A stretch of 64,000 nt of DNA. Origin: CAWKKW01 sp963850345 (lineage in GTDB: Bacteria; Acidobacteriota; Terriglobia; Terriglobales; Acidobacteriaceae). Below are positions 1 to 8,792 of the stretch, in pieces. Below the pieces are notes generated by a model that saw only the letters and a list, made by a program, of their open reading frames with translations, had not been told where the DNA came from and searched no databases. The position numbers and the translations under genes are program-made. The first letter of the stretch is position 1, and the number at the start of each line of letters is the position of its first letter. The stretch is taken from contig CAWKKW010000006.1 in the NCBI GenBank assembly GCA_963850345.1, positions 310,001 to 374,000 on the forward strand, read 5' to 3'.

Positions 1-783
1 GGGACGAAGCGGCTGGTTCGCTATGCCATTGAACACGCCCTCGAGTTCGGTCGCAAAACAGTCACGCTGGTGCACAAGGGAAACATCCAGAAGTTTACCG
101 AAGGCGCATTTCGCGAGTGGGGCTACGAAGTCGCAGTTGAGGAATTTCGCGACCGCGTGGTGACCGAGCGCGAGAGCTGGATCCTCGGCAATGCCGATGC
201 GCACCCCTCACTGACAGTGGAAGAAAACGCCGCTCTCATCGAACCGGGGTTGGAGTTCGGCTCAGATGAGTTTCGCAACTCGCTGTATGCCGAGGTGAAG
301 CAGGTGTTAGACACACTTGGCGCGACTCACGGGAACGGCCAGTGGAAGAGCAAGCTGATGATCAACGATCGCATCGCGGACTCGATCTTTCAGCAGGTGA
401 TTATTCGCCCCGAAGACTATGCCGTGCTGGCGACACCGAATCTGAACGGAGACTATATCTCTGATGCCTGCGCAGCACAGGTGGGCGGACTGGGCATCGC
501 TCCTGGTGCCAACATCGGCAATGGCTACGCTGTATTTGAAGCGACGCATGGCACAGCGCCCAAGTACGCGGACAAGGACGTGATCAATCCCGGGTCGGTG
601 ATCCTTTCCGGCGTCATGTTGTTTGAGTTTCTCAAGTGGCATGAGGCGGCGAAGCTGATTGAACAATCGCTCGAAAAAACCATTCAGCAGAAGTATGTGA
701 CCTACGACTTTGAGCGGCAGATGCCGGGAGCGACCAAGGCAAAGACCAGCGAGTTTGCTACCCGAATGATCGAAAATATGTAA
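1..783 (+). CDS. icd: NADP-dependent isocitrate dehydrogenase, 3' part
   Basis: Converts isocitrate and NADP+ to 2-oxoglutarate and CO2 in the TCA cycle (cytosol). The frame is open from base 1, so the N-terminal third (about 150 residues, judged against the ~416-residue family) lies outside the window; 260 codons remain. Seen: the VTLVHKGNIQKFTEGAF block, NLNGDYISDACAAQVGG and EATHGTAPKYA. The Lys-Tyr pair in HGTAPKY and the later YDFER segment match the residues that select NADP over NAD in the E. coli enzyme, so NADP is inferred. mdh follows 61 bases downstream on the same strand, which suggests joint expression of two TCA genes. Confidence 0.96.
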   Translation, partial: GTKRLVRYAIEHALEFGRKTVTLVHKGNIQKFTEGAFREWGYEVAVEEFRDRVVTERESWILGNADAHPSLTVEENAALIEPGLEFGSDEFRNSLYAEVKQVLDTLGATHGNGQWKSKLMINDRIADSIFQQVIIRPEDYAVLATPNLNGDYISDACAAQVGGLGIAPGANIGNGYAVFEATHGTAPKYADKDVINPGSVILSGVMLFEFLKWHEAAKLIEQSLEKTIQQKYVTYDFERQMPGATKAKTSEFATRMIENM

Positions 784-844
784 CCGTCGCTGTGCAATGG
801 CCGTGGCGGACACAGCCGGCCCCGACGAGGATTAAAGGAGAAGT

Positions 845-1771
845 ATGCGGAAGAAGGTAACGATAGTAGGCGCAGGCAACGTGGGTGCTACGGCAGCGCA
901 CTGGATTGCCTCGAAAGAACTAGCGGACGTGGTGCTGATCGATGTGGTCGAAGGCGTGCCCCAGGGCAAGGGTCTGGACCTGCTGGAAGCCATGCCAATC
1001 GAAAAGCGCGACAGCCACATCATCGGGTCGAACGACTACGCCGATACTGCGAACTCAGACATCGTGGTAATTACAGCCGGGATACCGCGCAAGCCGGGCA
1101 TGAGTCGCGACGATCTGTTGCAGACCAACTACAAAATTATGTCGGATGTGGTCGGTAAGGTTGTTACCCACTCGCCCAACTGCATCTTGATTATTGTTTC
1201 AAATCCGCTGGACGCGATGGCGCAGGCCGCGTTCCGTCAAGCGAAGTTCAATCGTGAACGCGTGATCGGCATGGCCGGCGTTCTGGATTCCGCGCGCTTC
1301 CGCACGTTCATCGCGGAGGAATTGAAGGTGTCCGTCGAGAATGTAACAGCGTTTGTACTTGGAGGGCATGGCGACACCATGGTCCCATTGCCGCGTTACT
1401 CGACCGTGGCGGGTATTCCGATCACCGACCTGATGGACGCGGCCACCATCGAACGCCTGGTGCAACGCACCCGAGACGGCGGCGCAGAGATCGTGAAGTA
1501 TCTCAAGACCGGCAGCGCGTATTATGCGCCTTCGGCCGCGGCAGTCGAGATGGTGGAAGCAATCCTGAAAGATAAGAAGAAGATCCTGCCGTGTGCCGCT
1601 TACCTCGATGGCGAGTATGGCATCTCCGGCTACTACATCGGCGTGCCCTGCAAGCTGGGATCGCGCGGTCTGGAGCAGATTATCGAGATCAAGCTGACCG
1701 ATGAAGAGAAGGCCGCCCTGCAGAAGAGCGCCGATTCGGTGAAGGAACTCTGCGCGGTGATCGGCGTTTAA
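845..1771 (+). CDS. mdh: malate dehydrogenase (LDH-like type)
   Basis: Interconverts malate and oxaloacetate with NAD(H) in the TCA cycle (cytosol). The 308-residue length fits the LDH-like bacterial MDH group. Rossmann motif GAGNVG is at residues 9-14, the substrate-binding loop GIPRKPGMSRDDL near residue 80 (Arg rather than the Gln of lactate dehydrogenases), and the catalytic histidine in GGHGDTMVP near residue 176. The start is supported by an AAAGGAGAAGT ribosome-binding site immediately upstream. It follows icd and ends just before a strong hairpin terminator at 1801-1828. Confidence 0.96.
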   Translation: MRKKVTIVGAGNVGATAAHWIASKELADVVLIDVVEGVPQGKGLDLLEAMPIEKRDSHIIGSNDYADTANSDIVVITAGIPRKPGMSRDDLLQTNYKIMSDVVGKVVTHSPNCILIIVSNPLDAMAQAAFRQAKFNRERVIGMAGVLDSARFRTFIAEELKVSVENVTAFVLGGHGDTMVPLPRYSTVAGIPITDLMDAATIERLVQRTRDGGAEIVKYLKTGSAYYAPSAAAVEMVEAILKDKKKILPCAAYLDGEYGISGYYIGVPCKLGSRGLEQIIEIKLTDEEKAALQKSADSVKELCAVIGV

Positions 1772-1800
1772 ACAGTGGATTAACACTTCTCTGAAACAGA

Positions 1801-1828
1801 AAATGCCCGCCTTTGAAGGCGGGCATTT
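1801..1828. terminator. bidirectional intrinsic terminator between mdh and the cyclophilin gene
   Basis: An 11-bp perfect stem (AAATGCCCGCC / GGCGGGCATTT) with a 6-base loop sits between the ends of two convergent genes. The outer A/T bases give a short U-run on either strand, so it can stop transcription from both sides. Confidence 0.88.
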
Positions 1829-1847
1829 CTATGTGCGTTTCCGCGGA

Positions 1848-2375
1848 TTAGACGTGCTCGATCACTACGCTTTCGAGTACCACGGGCTTATGCGGCTTGT
1901 CCTGTGCGCCGCGCGGCACCTTGGAGATCTTCTCCGCGATGTCGTAGCCTTCGATCACTTCGCCGAAGATGGTGTGCTTGCCCGTGAGCCAATCCGTATT
2001 CGCTGTGGTGATGAAGAACTGCGAGCCGTTGGTGTTGGGTCCGGCGTTTGCCATGGCCAGTTTGCCGGGCTGGCTGAACTTGTGCGGAGAGTTCTTGGTT
2101 TCATCTTCAAAGCGATAACCGGGTCCACCCATGCCGGTGCCTGCCGGGTCGCCACCCTGGATCATGAAGTCGGGGATCACGCGATGAAAGACGGTGCCGT
2201 CGTACAGCTTGTCCTTGCTCTTGCTGCGGCTTACAGGGTGAGTCCATTCGCGCTTGCCTTCGGCTAACTCAACAAAGTTGGCGACGGTCTTGGGCGCTTC
2301 TTTTTCAAAGAGGCGCGCGACGATCTTTCCTTCAGACGTATTGAAAACAGCGTAGGTACCTGGTTCACGAGACAT
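1848..2375 (-). CDS. cyclophilin-type peptidyl-prolyl cis-trans isomerase, cytosolic
   Basis: Catalyses proline cis-trans isomerisation during protein folding. The 175-residue chain has the cyclophilin signatures FHRVIPDFMIQGGDP (catalytic Arg in FHR), NGSQFFITT and HTIFGEV. No signal peptide is visible, so a cytosolic location is inferred. A GAGGAG ribosome-binding site lies upstream of the ATG. It is followed upstream by a second, exported cyclophilin starting 35 bases away; the two are paralogues and probably co-transcribed, with the exported one first. Confidence 0.95.
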   Translation of the reverse strand: MSREPGTYAVFNTSEGKIVARLFEKEAPKTVANFVELAEGKREWTHPVSRSKSKDKLYDGTVFHRVIPDFMIQGGDPAGTGMGGPGYRFEDETKNSPHKFSQPGKLAMANAGPNTNGSQFFITTANTDWLTGKHTIFGEVIEGYDIAEKISKVPRGAQDKPHKPVVLESVVIEHV

Positions 2376-2410
2376 GAAACATTTCTCCTCGGTGCGGGTG
2401 AAGACGTTCG

Positions 2411-3145
2411 TTACGGTTGCGGGATTCCGCCAGAGGGCGGTGGAGTGGCGGCCGCCGTCGCCGCCGGTGGTGCAGGCAGCGGCTGCCCTTCGCGAACGAT
2501 GGTGATTTTACTGAGGACAACATCCTGCTGCGGCTTGTCCTGACCATCCCGCTCAACGCGAGCGATGGATTTCACGACCAGCACGCCGGGCTCATCGCAT
2601 TGCCCAAAGATGGTGTGCTTCTGATTCAGGTATTCGGTCGGAACTTCGGTGATGAAAAACTGCGATCCGTTGGTATTCGGCCCGGAGTTCGCCATGGCCA
2701 GGCGTCCGGGCACATCGAAGTTCAAGTTCGGATTGAACTCGTCCTGGAAGGAATAGCCGGGGTCACCCATTCCGGTGGCGGTCGGGTCGCCGCCCTGAAT
2801 CATGAAGTCAGGGATCACGCGGTGAAAGGTCGTCCCGTTGTAGAGGGACTTGCCGTGGACTTTCTTGTGTGAGCGCGGATCAGTCCAGTCTTTGGTGCCG
2901 GCTGCGAGACCGATGAAATTGGCCACGGTCTCGGGAGCTTCCTTGTCGTAAAGCTTGCAGGTGATTCGGCCCATGCTGGTGTCCAGCACGGCCGTGGGTC
3001 CGGTAGGCTGCAACGCGGGCGGCGTTTGCATCACGGGCGAATCGGGTAACTCGGCCGGAGGGGGTGTGGTCTGCTGGGCCAGCGCCATGGAAGCCGCGAG
3101 CGCGGAGACGAGTGCGATGTTTGCGAGTTGATGAAAGGCCTTCAT
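2411..3145 (-). CDS. exported cyclophilin-type peptidyl-prolyl isomerase
   Basis: A 244-residue cyclophilin with an N-terminal signal peptide (hydrophobic stretch ending in a likely ALA-QQ cleavage site near residue 23), a Pro-rich linker to about residue 48, then the catalytic domain with FHRVIPDFMIQGGDP, NGSQFFITE and HTIFGQ. The last ~25 residues are Ala/Pro rich and probably disordered. Role: folding of proteins in the periplasm (inferred from the signal peptide). It precedes the cytosolic paralogue on the same strand; the two catalytic domains are clearly similar, which suggests a tandem duplication in which one copy gained or lost an export signal. Confidence 0.93.
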   Translation of the reverse strand: MKAFHQLANIALVSALAASMALAQQTTPPPAELPDSPVMQTPPALQPTGPTAVLDTSMGRITCKLYDKEAPETVANFIGLAAGTKDWTDPRSHKKVHGKSLYNGTTFHRVIPDFMIQGGDPTATGMGDPGYSFQDEFNPNLNFDVPGRLAMANSGPNTNGSQFFITEVPTEYLNQKHTIFGQCDEPGVLVVKSIARVERDGQDKPQQDVVLSKITIVREGQPLPAPPAATAAATPPPSGGIPQP

Positions 3146-3217
3146 ACCAGCTTCCAGACTACCGGATGGAGTGCGGATTCGGCTAGCTGTGAAGGTTCAG
3201 GGCCTGGGCCGGACAGA

Positions 3218-4537
3218 CTATCTGGAGGCGGGCTGCTGGTCCACAATCCGGGGGCGATTTTCGTCCTTCAATCCTTTACTCACTTGCTGCACCTTGCGAA
3301 AGACCCGGAGAAAGTTACCGCCGAGGATTTTGTCACAGTCCGCGGCAGAATATCCGCGAGCCATGAGCGCCTGCGTGATCTTGGGCAGATCGGCTGCGGA
3401 ATCCAGCCCTTCTGGCATAGAGGAAATGCCGTCGAAATCAGATCCCAGGCCGACGTGGTCGACGCCCGCGACCTTCGCGATGTGGTCGATGTGATCGATC
3501 AAGATGCTGAAGGGCGGACGAGGTATCTTCGCAGACCACTCTTTCTCGAGCGGCGCAAGCGCGGCTTCATTCACCGGCTTGCCTTCACTCGCGAGCTTCG
3601 CCTTGGCAGCCTCAATTGCCTTCTCGCGTTCCGGTCTCTGCGCTTCGGAGGCTTTACGATAATCGTCGCTGAGGAAGGCGGAAAAGAAATTCACCATCAC
3701 CACGCCATCATTGATGGCCAGTGCTCGCAGCATGTCGTCTGTCATGTTGCGCGGAGCTGCACAGAGAGCGCGCGCGGAAGAGTGTGAGGCGATGACCGGC
3801 GCTCGCGAGAGGTTCAGCGTGCGGAAGAAAGTCCGGTCCGCAACGTGAGAGACGTCCACCATCATGCCGAGGCGATTCATCTGGTAGACCACATCTTTGC
3901 CGAATTCGGTGAGACCTTGTTCGGTGTGCGGGATGCTTTTGTCGTTGATGTCACCGGAGGAGTCCGCCCAGTCATTGGAGTTGGACCAGGTGAGCGTCAT
4001 ATAGCGCACGCCGAGACGATAGTAGTCTCGCAGCAGGCCCAGGTCGTTCTCAATGGAGTGGCCACCTTCGATGCCCATGAGCGCAGCCAGCTTGTGTTCA
4101 CGATGCGCAGCAAGAATGTCTTCCGGCGAAAAGGCCATGCGCATCTGGTCGGGGTGACGGGCTGCCTGTTGATAGACCGCATCGATGAGCTGGAGTGTGC
4201 GGTGCGCGTATTGTCCCTTGTACTGCTTCGGCTCCACCCAGATGGAGAAAAACTCGGCTCCCAGATTGCCTTTCTTCGCCGCCTCAAAGTTCAGGTGCCC
4301 GCCACTCAGCGGCTGCGCCAGGTCATAGTTCTCATCGAGGAGGCGCTGCGTAGTGTCAGCATGCGTGTCGATCACGATGGCGGCGCGATGAACAGCGAGG
4401 GGATCCTGGTGGGCAGCAGATTTGTGGGTCAACGGTCGTGTTTTCTCGCTGGCTCTTGAATTGGCTTGCGGATTGGTTTGTGCGGCGAGCGGCAGAGTGG
4501 AGACGAGGAGCAGTCCGACTGCGCGGTATATCTTCAT
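3218..4537 (-). CDS. exported membrane dipeptidase, peptidase family M19
   Basis: Zinc-dependent dipeptidase of the renal dipeptidase family, 439 residues, hydrolysing dipeptides outside the cytosol. It starts with a signal peptide (hydrophobic core followed by LAAQTN). Zinc-ligand motifs of the family are visible in order: IDTHADT (HxD), GIEGGHSIEND (Glu), DVSHVADR (His), PVIASHSSAR (His) and DHVGLGSDFDG (Asp). A ~45-residue spacer follows the signal peptide. It is transcribed toward the exported cyclophilin with a 72-base gap; no terminator is obvious between them. The exact substrate cannot be told from the sequence. Confidence 0.93.
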   Translation of the reverse strand: MKIYRAVGLLLVSTLPLAAQTNPQANSRASEKTRPLTHKSAAHQDPLAVHRAAIVIDTHADTTQRLLDENYDLAQPLSGGHLNFEAAKKGNLGAEFFSIWVEPKQYKGQYAHRTLQLIDAVYQQAARHPDQMRMAFSPEDILAAHREHKLAALMGIEGGHSIENDLGLLRDYYRLGVRYMTLTWSNSNDWADSSGDINDKSIPHTEQGLTEFGKDVVYQMNRLGMMVDVSHVADRTFFRTLNLSRAPVIASHSSARALCAAPRNMTDDMLRALAINDGVVMVNFFSAFLSDDYRKASEAQRPEREKAIEAAKAKLASEGKPVNEAALAPLEKEWSAKIPRPPFSILIDHIDHIAKVAGVDHVGLGSDFDGISSMPEGLDSAADLPKITQALMARGYSAADCDKILGGNFLRVFRKVQQVSKGLKDENRPRIVDQQPASR

Positions 4538-4554
4538 AGTTTCGTTTCAGTATG

Positions 4555-4598
4555 AGAAAGGCCGGTAGGCAGATTCTAGCAAACCTGCATACCGGCCT
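4555..4598 (-). terminator. intrinsic terminator after sdhCAB
   Basis: A 9-bp perfect stem AGGCCGGTA / TACCGGCCT, extended inward by a mismatch and four more pairs, lies 26 bases beyond the sdhB stop. On the minus strand it is followed by TTTCTC. It separates sdhCAB from the dipeptidase gene. Confidence 0.75.
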
Positions 4599-4623
4599 CG
4601 CTGAAAACGTTCGCTACGAATCG

Positions 4624-5373
4624 CTAGGTGGTAAACACGTCCTTCACCGCTTGCACCATGACCTGCCGGCCTACGTCAGAGATGGCGCGCGTGAGCGGTA
4701 ACTGCTTCGGACACGCCTGCACGCAGTTTTGCGCATAGCCGCACTCCTGAATGCCGCCGTCGCCCATCAGCGCGTGCAGGCGATCCTCTTTGAGAACCTT
4801 GCCGGTGGGGTGTTCATTGAAGAGCTTGACCTGCGCGATGGTGGCCGCGCCGACAAAGCCGGTGGCCTCATTGAACTGCGGGCAAACTTCCATGCAAATG
4901 GTGCAGGAGATGCAGTTCGATAGAGGATAGGCCTCTTCCTGAACCTGCGGAGTGATGCGCTCGCCGGGGCCGAGATCGTAGGTGCCGTCAATGGGAACCC
5001 AGGCCTTCACGCGCTTGAGGTTTTCAAACAGCACGCTGCGATCGACCGAGAGATCGCGAACCAGCGGAAACTTCGACAGCGGCTCGAGTTTGATCGGCTG
5101 CTCCAGCTTGTCCACCAGCGCGGAACAGGCCATGCGCGCCTTACCGTTGATGAGCATGGCGCAGGAGCCGCAGATTTCTTCCAGGCAATTGGAATCGTAC
5201 GCGATCGGCGTCGTCTGCTTGCCGTCAACTGTAACTGGATTGGTGGCAATTTCCATCATCGCGGAGATGACGTTCATGCCGGTACGAAAAGGGAGCTCGA
5301 ACTTGTCCCAGTGAGCCTGGCCATCGGGCCCGCTCTGGCGCTTGATTTCGAATTTGACCGTGCGCTCTGCCAT
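4624..5373 (-). CDS. sdhB: succinate dehydrogenase iron-sulfur subunit
   Basis: Carries electrons from the flavoprotein to the membrane anchor in complex II. The 249-residue form starting MAERTV is chosen over a longer open frame because a CCGGAG ribosome-binding site precedes it and it starts 13 bases after the sdhA stop. [2Fe-2S] ligands are C63, C68, C71 and C83; the [4Fe-4S]/[3Fe-4S] ligands are in CISCTICMEVCP (C154, C157, C160, C164) and CGYAQNCVQACP (C211, C217, C221). It is the last gene of sdhCAB and is followed by a terminator. Confidence 0.96.
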   Translation of the reverse strand: MAERTVKFEIKRQSGPDGQAHWDKFELPFRTGMNVISAMMEIATNPVTVDGKQTTPIAYDSNCLEEICGSCAMLINGKARMACSALVDKLEQPIKLEPLSKFPLVRDLSVDRSVLFENLKRVKAWVPIDGTYDLGPGERITPQVQEEAYPLSNCISCTICMEVCPQFNEATGFVGAATIAQVKLFNEHPTGKVLKEDRLHALMGDGGIQECGYAQNCVQACPKQLPLTRAISDVGRQVMVQAVKDVFTT

Positions 5374-5386
5374 GTAAAATCTCCGG

Positions 5387-7168
5387 TTATTTGGCCGCGT
5401 CATAGCGACGCGGGCGCGGCTTGATGTATTGGGTATCGACCGCTTCCCACTCGAAGCGTGGCTCATCGGCATCGGGCGCGAAGTAAGCCTTGGTCGTCTT
5501 CAAAAACTTCTCGTCGTTCCGCTCAGGGAAATCCGGCTTGTAGTGTGCGCCGCGGGATTCATCTCTCAGCGCCGCACCCTGCGCGATCACTCGTGCGATC
5601 TGCAGCATGTTGTACAGCTGGCGGGTAAAGGCGAAGCTGGTGTTGGCCCAGGCGCTCTTGTCGCTCAGGTTGATGTTGCGGTAGCGCTCCAGCAGTTCGT
5701 AAATCTTGGCGTCCGCTTCCTGCAGTCCCTTGTTGTAGCGAATGACGGTGGCATTCTTGGTCATGGTGTCGCCAAGCTCCCGCCACAGCTTGAAGGGGTT
5801 CTCAGTGCCATCGGAGTGCAGCAGGCGAGTGTTGAGTTCTTCCTGCCGCTTCTTCTCCTCGTCATGGCCGCCGTCGCCCTGCGCTGCTGAAAGGCTCTTG
5901 GCGTACTCTGTCGCTTTCGGTCCGGCAACGAATCCGCCATAGATGCAGGAGAGCAGCGAATTCGCTCCGAGACGATTTGCGCCGTGATACTGATACTCGG
6001 CTTCGCCCGCAGCGAACACGCCGGGAATGTTGGTCATCTGATTGTTGTCGACCCACAATCCGCCCATGGTGTAGTGCATGCCGGGGAAGATCTTCATGGG
6101 CACCTCGCGAGGATCGTCACCGACAAATTTCTCGTAGATCTCGAGAATGCCTTCGAGCTTGCGATTGAGCGTCGCGCGATCAATGTGGGTCAGGTCGAGG
6201 TACACCATCGGCTGTCCATCGATGCCGAGGCCCAGTTCGTACACAACCCTGTGAATCGCGCGCGTGGCCACATCGCGTGGCACCAGGTTGCCGTATTTGG
6301 GATACCACTCTTCGAGGAAGTAAAAGCGATCTTCGGCAGGGATGCTCTTCCAATCGCGTTCGTCGCCGGCCTTCTTCGGAACCCAGACGCGTCCACCTTC
6401 GCCGCGCGCCGATTCCGACATCAGTCGCAGCTTGTCCTCACCGGGAATGCAGGTGGGATGCACCTGGATGAATTCACCGTTCGCGTAGTAAGCACCCTGC
6501 TGATAGAGAGCCGAATTTGCAGAGCCGGTGCATACGACGGAGTTGGTGCTCTTGCCGAAGATGGCGCCGTTGCCACCGGTGGCGATGATGATGGCATCCG
6601 CCGGAAAGGTGCGGACCTCCATGGTGCGGAGATTCATGGCGCAGATGCCGCGGCAGGCGTGGTTCGAGTCGAGTACAGCGGAGAGAAACTCCCAGCCTTC
6701 GTACTTCTGCACTTTGCCTTCGGACTCGTAGCGGCGCACCTGCTCGTCGAGCGCGTAGAGCAGTTGCTGACCGGTGGTAGCGCCCGCAAAGGCGGTGCGA
6801 TGGAAGAGCGTGCCGCCAAAGCGGCGAAAATCGAGCAGGCCTTCGGGCGTGCGATTGAAGGGAACGCCCATGCGATCGAGCAGATCGATAATCGCGGGCG
6901 CAGCTTCAGTCATTCCCTTGACCGGCGTTTGATTTGCGAGAAAGTCGCCACCGTAAATGGTGTCGTCAAAGTGCTGCCAGGTGGTGTCGCCCTCGCCCTT
7001 GAGGTTTTTCGCGGCATTGATGCCGCCCTGGGCGCAGACCGAGTGGGAGCGCTTGACCGGCACGATCGAAAACAGGTCAACCTTGCCGCCGGATTCCGCG
7101 ATCTTGATGACCGCGGCCAGACCGGCCAGACCTCCGCCCACTACGATGATCCTTGGTGATGCTGCCAT
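5387..7168 (-). CDS. sdhA: succinate dehydrogenase flavoprotein subunit
   Basis: Oxidises succinate to fumarate with covalently bound FAD at the inner face of the membrane. It has 593 residues. The dinucleotide fold GGGLAGLAA is at residues 11-19, the FAD-linking histidine is H42 in RSHSVCAQGG, and the active-site region HPTCIPGED...SARGEGG is present. The start has a strong GGAAAGGAAG ribosome-binding site. Sequence and gene order place it in the group that works with a single large cytochrome b558 subunit (B. subtilis type) rather than the E. coli SdhC/SdhD pair. Confidence 0.97.
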   Translation of the reverse strand: MAASPRIIVVGGGLAGLAAVIKIAESGGKVDLFSIVPVKRSHSVCAQGGINAAKNLKGEGDTTWQHFDDTIYGGDFLANQTPVKGMTEAAPAIIDLLDRMGVPFNRTPEGLLDFRRFGGTLFHRTAFAGATTGQQLLYALDEQVRRYESEGKVQKYEGWEFLSAVLDSNHACRGICAMNLRTMEVRTFPADAIIIATGGNGAIFGKSTNSVVCTGSANSALYQQGAYYANGEFIQVHPTCIPGEDKLRLMSESARGEGGRVWVPKKAGDERDWKSIPAEDRFYFLEEWYPKYGNLVPRDVATRAIHRVVYELGLGIDGQPMVYLDLTHIDRATLNRKLEGILEIYEKFVGDDPREVPMKIFPGMHYTMGGLWVDNNQMTNIPGVFAAGEAEYQYHGANRLGANSLLSCIYGGFVAGPKATEYAKSLSAAQGDGGHDEEKKRQEELNTRLLHSDGTENPFKLWRELGDTMTKNATVIRYNKGLQEADAKIYELLERYRNINLSDKSAWANTSFAFTRQLYNMLQIARVIAQGAALRDESRGAHYKPDFPERNDEKFLKTTKAYFAPDADEPRFEWEAVDTQYIKPRPRRYDAAK

Positions 7169-7245
7169 GCGTGCTTCCTTTCCTGCGGGCGCGAACGCGC
7201 GCCAATTCCGGTCGTGCTGCTAAGTCGTGTGTAAAGCAGAGATCA

Positions 7246-8013
7246 CTATTGAGACGCCGGAGGCGTGCCGCTGGCTGGCGGAGCGGCCAGGCCGCCCTCT
7301 GTGATCTGCGCGGGCGTGAGATCCGCAGGCGCGTTGCGATACCACGGCCCAACGAACGCGTAGAGGCTGCCTAATCCGATCACTGCGAGCAACACACCTG
7401 TCGCTGCGCAGACGTAGCCGAAGCGGCGGCGTGCCTTATCTCCTGGAGTGATGCCCCACTTGGCGGCGAAGAGCCACACGCCGTAGGCAAAGTGCCAGCA
7501 GGTGGCGATCATCGCGATGGCGTAGATGGCGAGCATCCAGGGATTTGACAGCTCAACCTGCACCTTGTGAAACGCGGCGCCGGGATGTTCCGGCAGGCTG
7601 ACACCGGAGAATCGCTGCCGCCAGACATGCTGTCCGATGTAGAGCAGCGCAATCAGTCCGGTCCATCGCTGCGTAAGATACATCCAGTTTCCCGCCCACG
7701 GGTAGTACACGGTGTTGCTCTTACCGCGCAGCCAGATATAGACGCCATAGAGGCCGTGGTAGAGCAGCGGAAGAAAAATGAATGTCCATTCAAGCACCCG
7801 AACAAAGGGAAGCCCATTCAGGAACTTTACCTGTTGCGCATAGGCCGCTGGGCCCTTCAGTGCTTCAAAATTCGAAATCAGGTGCTCGATGAGGAAAGCT
7901 CCGATGGGCACAATGCCGCTGAGGGAATGCAGCCTGCGAAGCAAAAACGAATGGCCCTGGCCAGCTCGAATCGGCTGCACGCCGCGTTGAGCGGGGCTGG
8001 TGGCGGTTGCCAT
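7246..8013 (-). CDS. sdhC: succinate dehydrogenase cytochrome b558 subunit
   Basis: Membrane anchor of complex II, 255 residues, with five hydrophobic segments and several histidines (for example RRLHSLSG, LIEHLI, GLYGVYIW context, IGQHVW, CWHFAYGVW) fitting a di-heme cytochrome b558. The reaction it supports is quinone reduction. It is the first gene of sdhCAB; AAGGAG lies upstream of the start. The C-terminal ~25 residues are Pro/Ala/Ser rich and probably disordered. The gap to sdhA is 77 bases. There is no second anchor gene, consistent with the single-subunit type. Confidence 0.93.
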   Translation of the reverse strand: MATATSPAQRGVQPIRAGQGHSFLLRRLHSLSGIVPIGAFLIEHLISNFEALKGPAAYAQQVKFLNGLPFVRVLEWTFIFLPLLYHGLYGVYIWLRGKSNTVYYPWAGNWMYLTQRWTGLIALLYIGQHVWRQRFSGVSLPEHPGAAFHKVQVELSNPWMLAIYAIAMIATCWHFAYGVWLFAAKWGITPGDKARRRFGYVCAATGVLLAVIGLGSLYAFVGPWYRNAPADLTPAQITEGGLAAPPASGTPPASQ

Positions 8014-8159
8014 GGGGTATGGGCTCCTTATTCTCGGCTAGAACGGCGCTGGTAAGTATCCAAGAACAATGTAAATCTCGACCTTTTCATTATTGGTGTC
8101 AGGGAGAGGGACCGTCAAGGAACGGGGCCGCGCTGACTCGATGGTACGAAGAATCCCGC

Positions 8160-8783
8160 TTAGATTTCCAATGTAGACAGTTTGTCGAGCAGGCAGCGAA
8201 AGGCGCGTCCGCGATGGCTCAAAGTGTGCTTCGTTTCGAGATCAAGCTCGGCCATGCTTTGGTGCAGTTCGGGCAGATAGAACAGCGGATCGTAGCCGAA
8301 GCCCCCGTCACCGCGCGGCTCGTGCAGAATCGTTCCTTCGACGGCTCCGCTGGCGGTCAGCAGGCAGGCTCCATTGCGGGCAAGCGCAAGCACGCAGCGA
8401 TACCGGGCGGTACGCTGCGCGTCATGAATCGGGGCAAGATTTTCGAGCAGAAACGCATTGTTGCGTAGGTCGATCTGCTGCCTGCTGTCGCCGTCGCGGA
8501 GTCGACCTGCGTCCGCGGCATACCGTGCGGATCGAACACCAGGATCCCCGGAGAGCGCATCGACTTCAAGGCCGGAGTCATCGGCTATCACCAGTTTTCC
8601 GGGCAGAGACTTGGTGTAGTAGATCGCCTTGTCGCGGGCGTTTCCTTCGAAGGTGTCTTGAGTCTCATCCGGCGGGTCGATCCCGGCCGGAGCAAGCTCG
8701 ATCGCGATGTCATGCGCCGCGGCGGCCACAGAGAAATCGCGCAGCTTGCCCGGGTTCGATGATGCGACGTAGAGCGTGAGCAT
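8160..8783 (-). CDS. rdgB: XTP/dITP diphosphatase (RdgB/HAM1)
   Basis: Removes non-canonical purine nucleotides (XTP, dITP, ITP) by releasing pyrophosphate, preventing their incorporation into DNA. The 207-residue length is typical. Motifs: SSNPGKLRDF at residues 8-17, DDSGLEVDAL with metal/catalytic aspartates D68 and D69, GGFGYDPLFYLPE, and SHRGRAF near the C-terminus. It lies between the glycosylase gene (9 bases away) and sdhC (146 bases), so it may be read with the DNA-repair gene upstream, a sensible pairing. Confidence 0.94.
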   Translation of the reverse strand: MLTLYVASSNPGKLRDFSVAAAAHDIAIELAPAGIDPPDETQDTFEGNARDKAIYYTKSLPGKLVIADDSGLEVDALSGDPGVRSARYAADAGRLRDGDSRQQIDLRNNAFLLENLAPIHDAQRTARYRCVLALARNGACLLTASGAVEGTILHEPRGDGGFGYDPLFYLPELHQSMAELDLETKHTLSHRGRAFRCLLDKLSTLEI

Positions 8784-8792
8784 ACATCCAGC

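Noticed and set aside
5984..7159. 391-codon open frame opposite sdhA
   Set aside because: It lies fully antisense to a clear sdhA and has no recognisable domain; such frames arise in GC-rich coding DNA.
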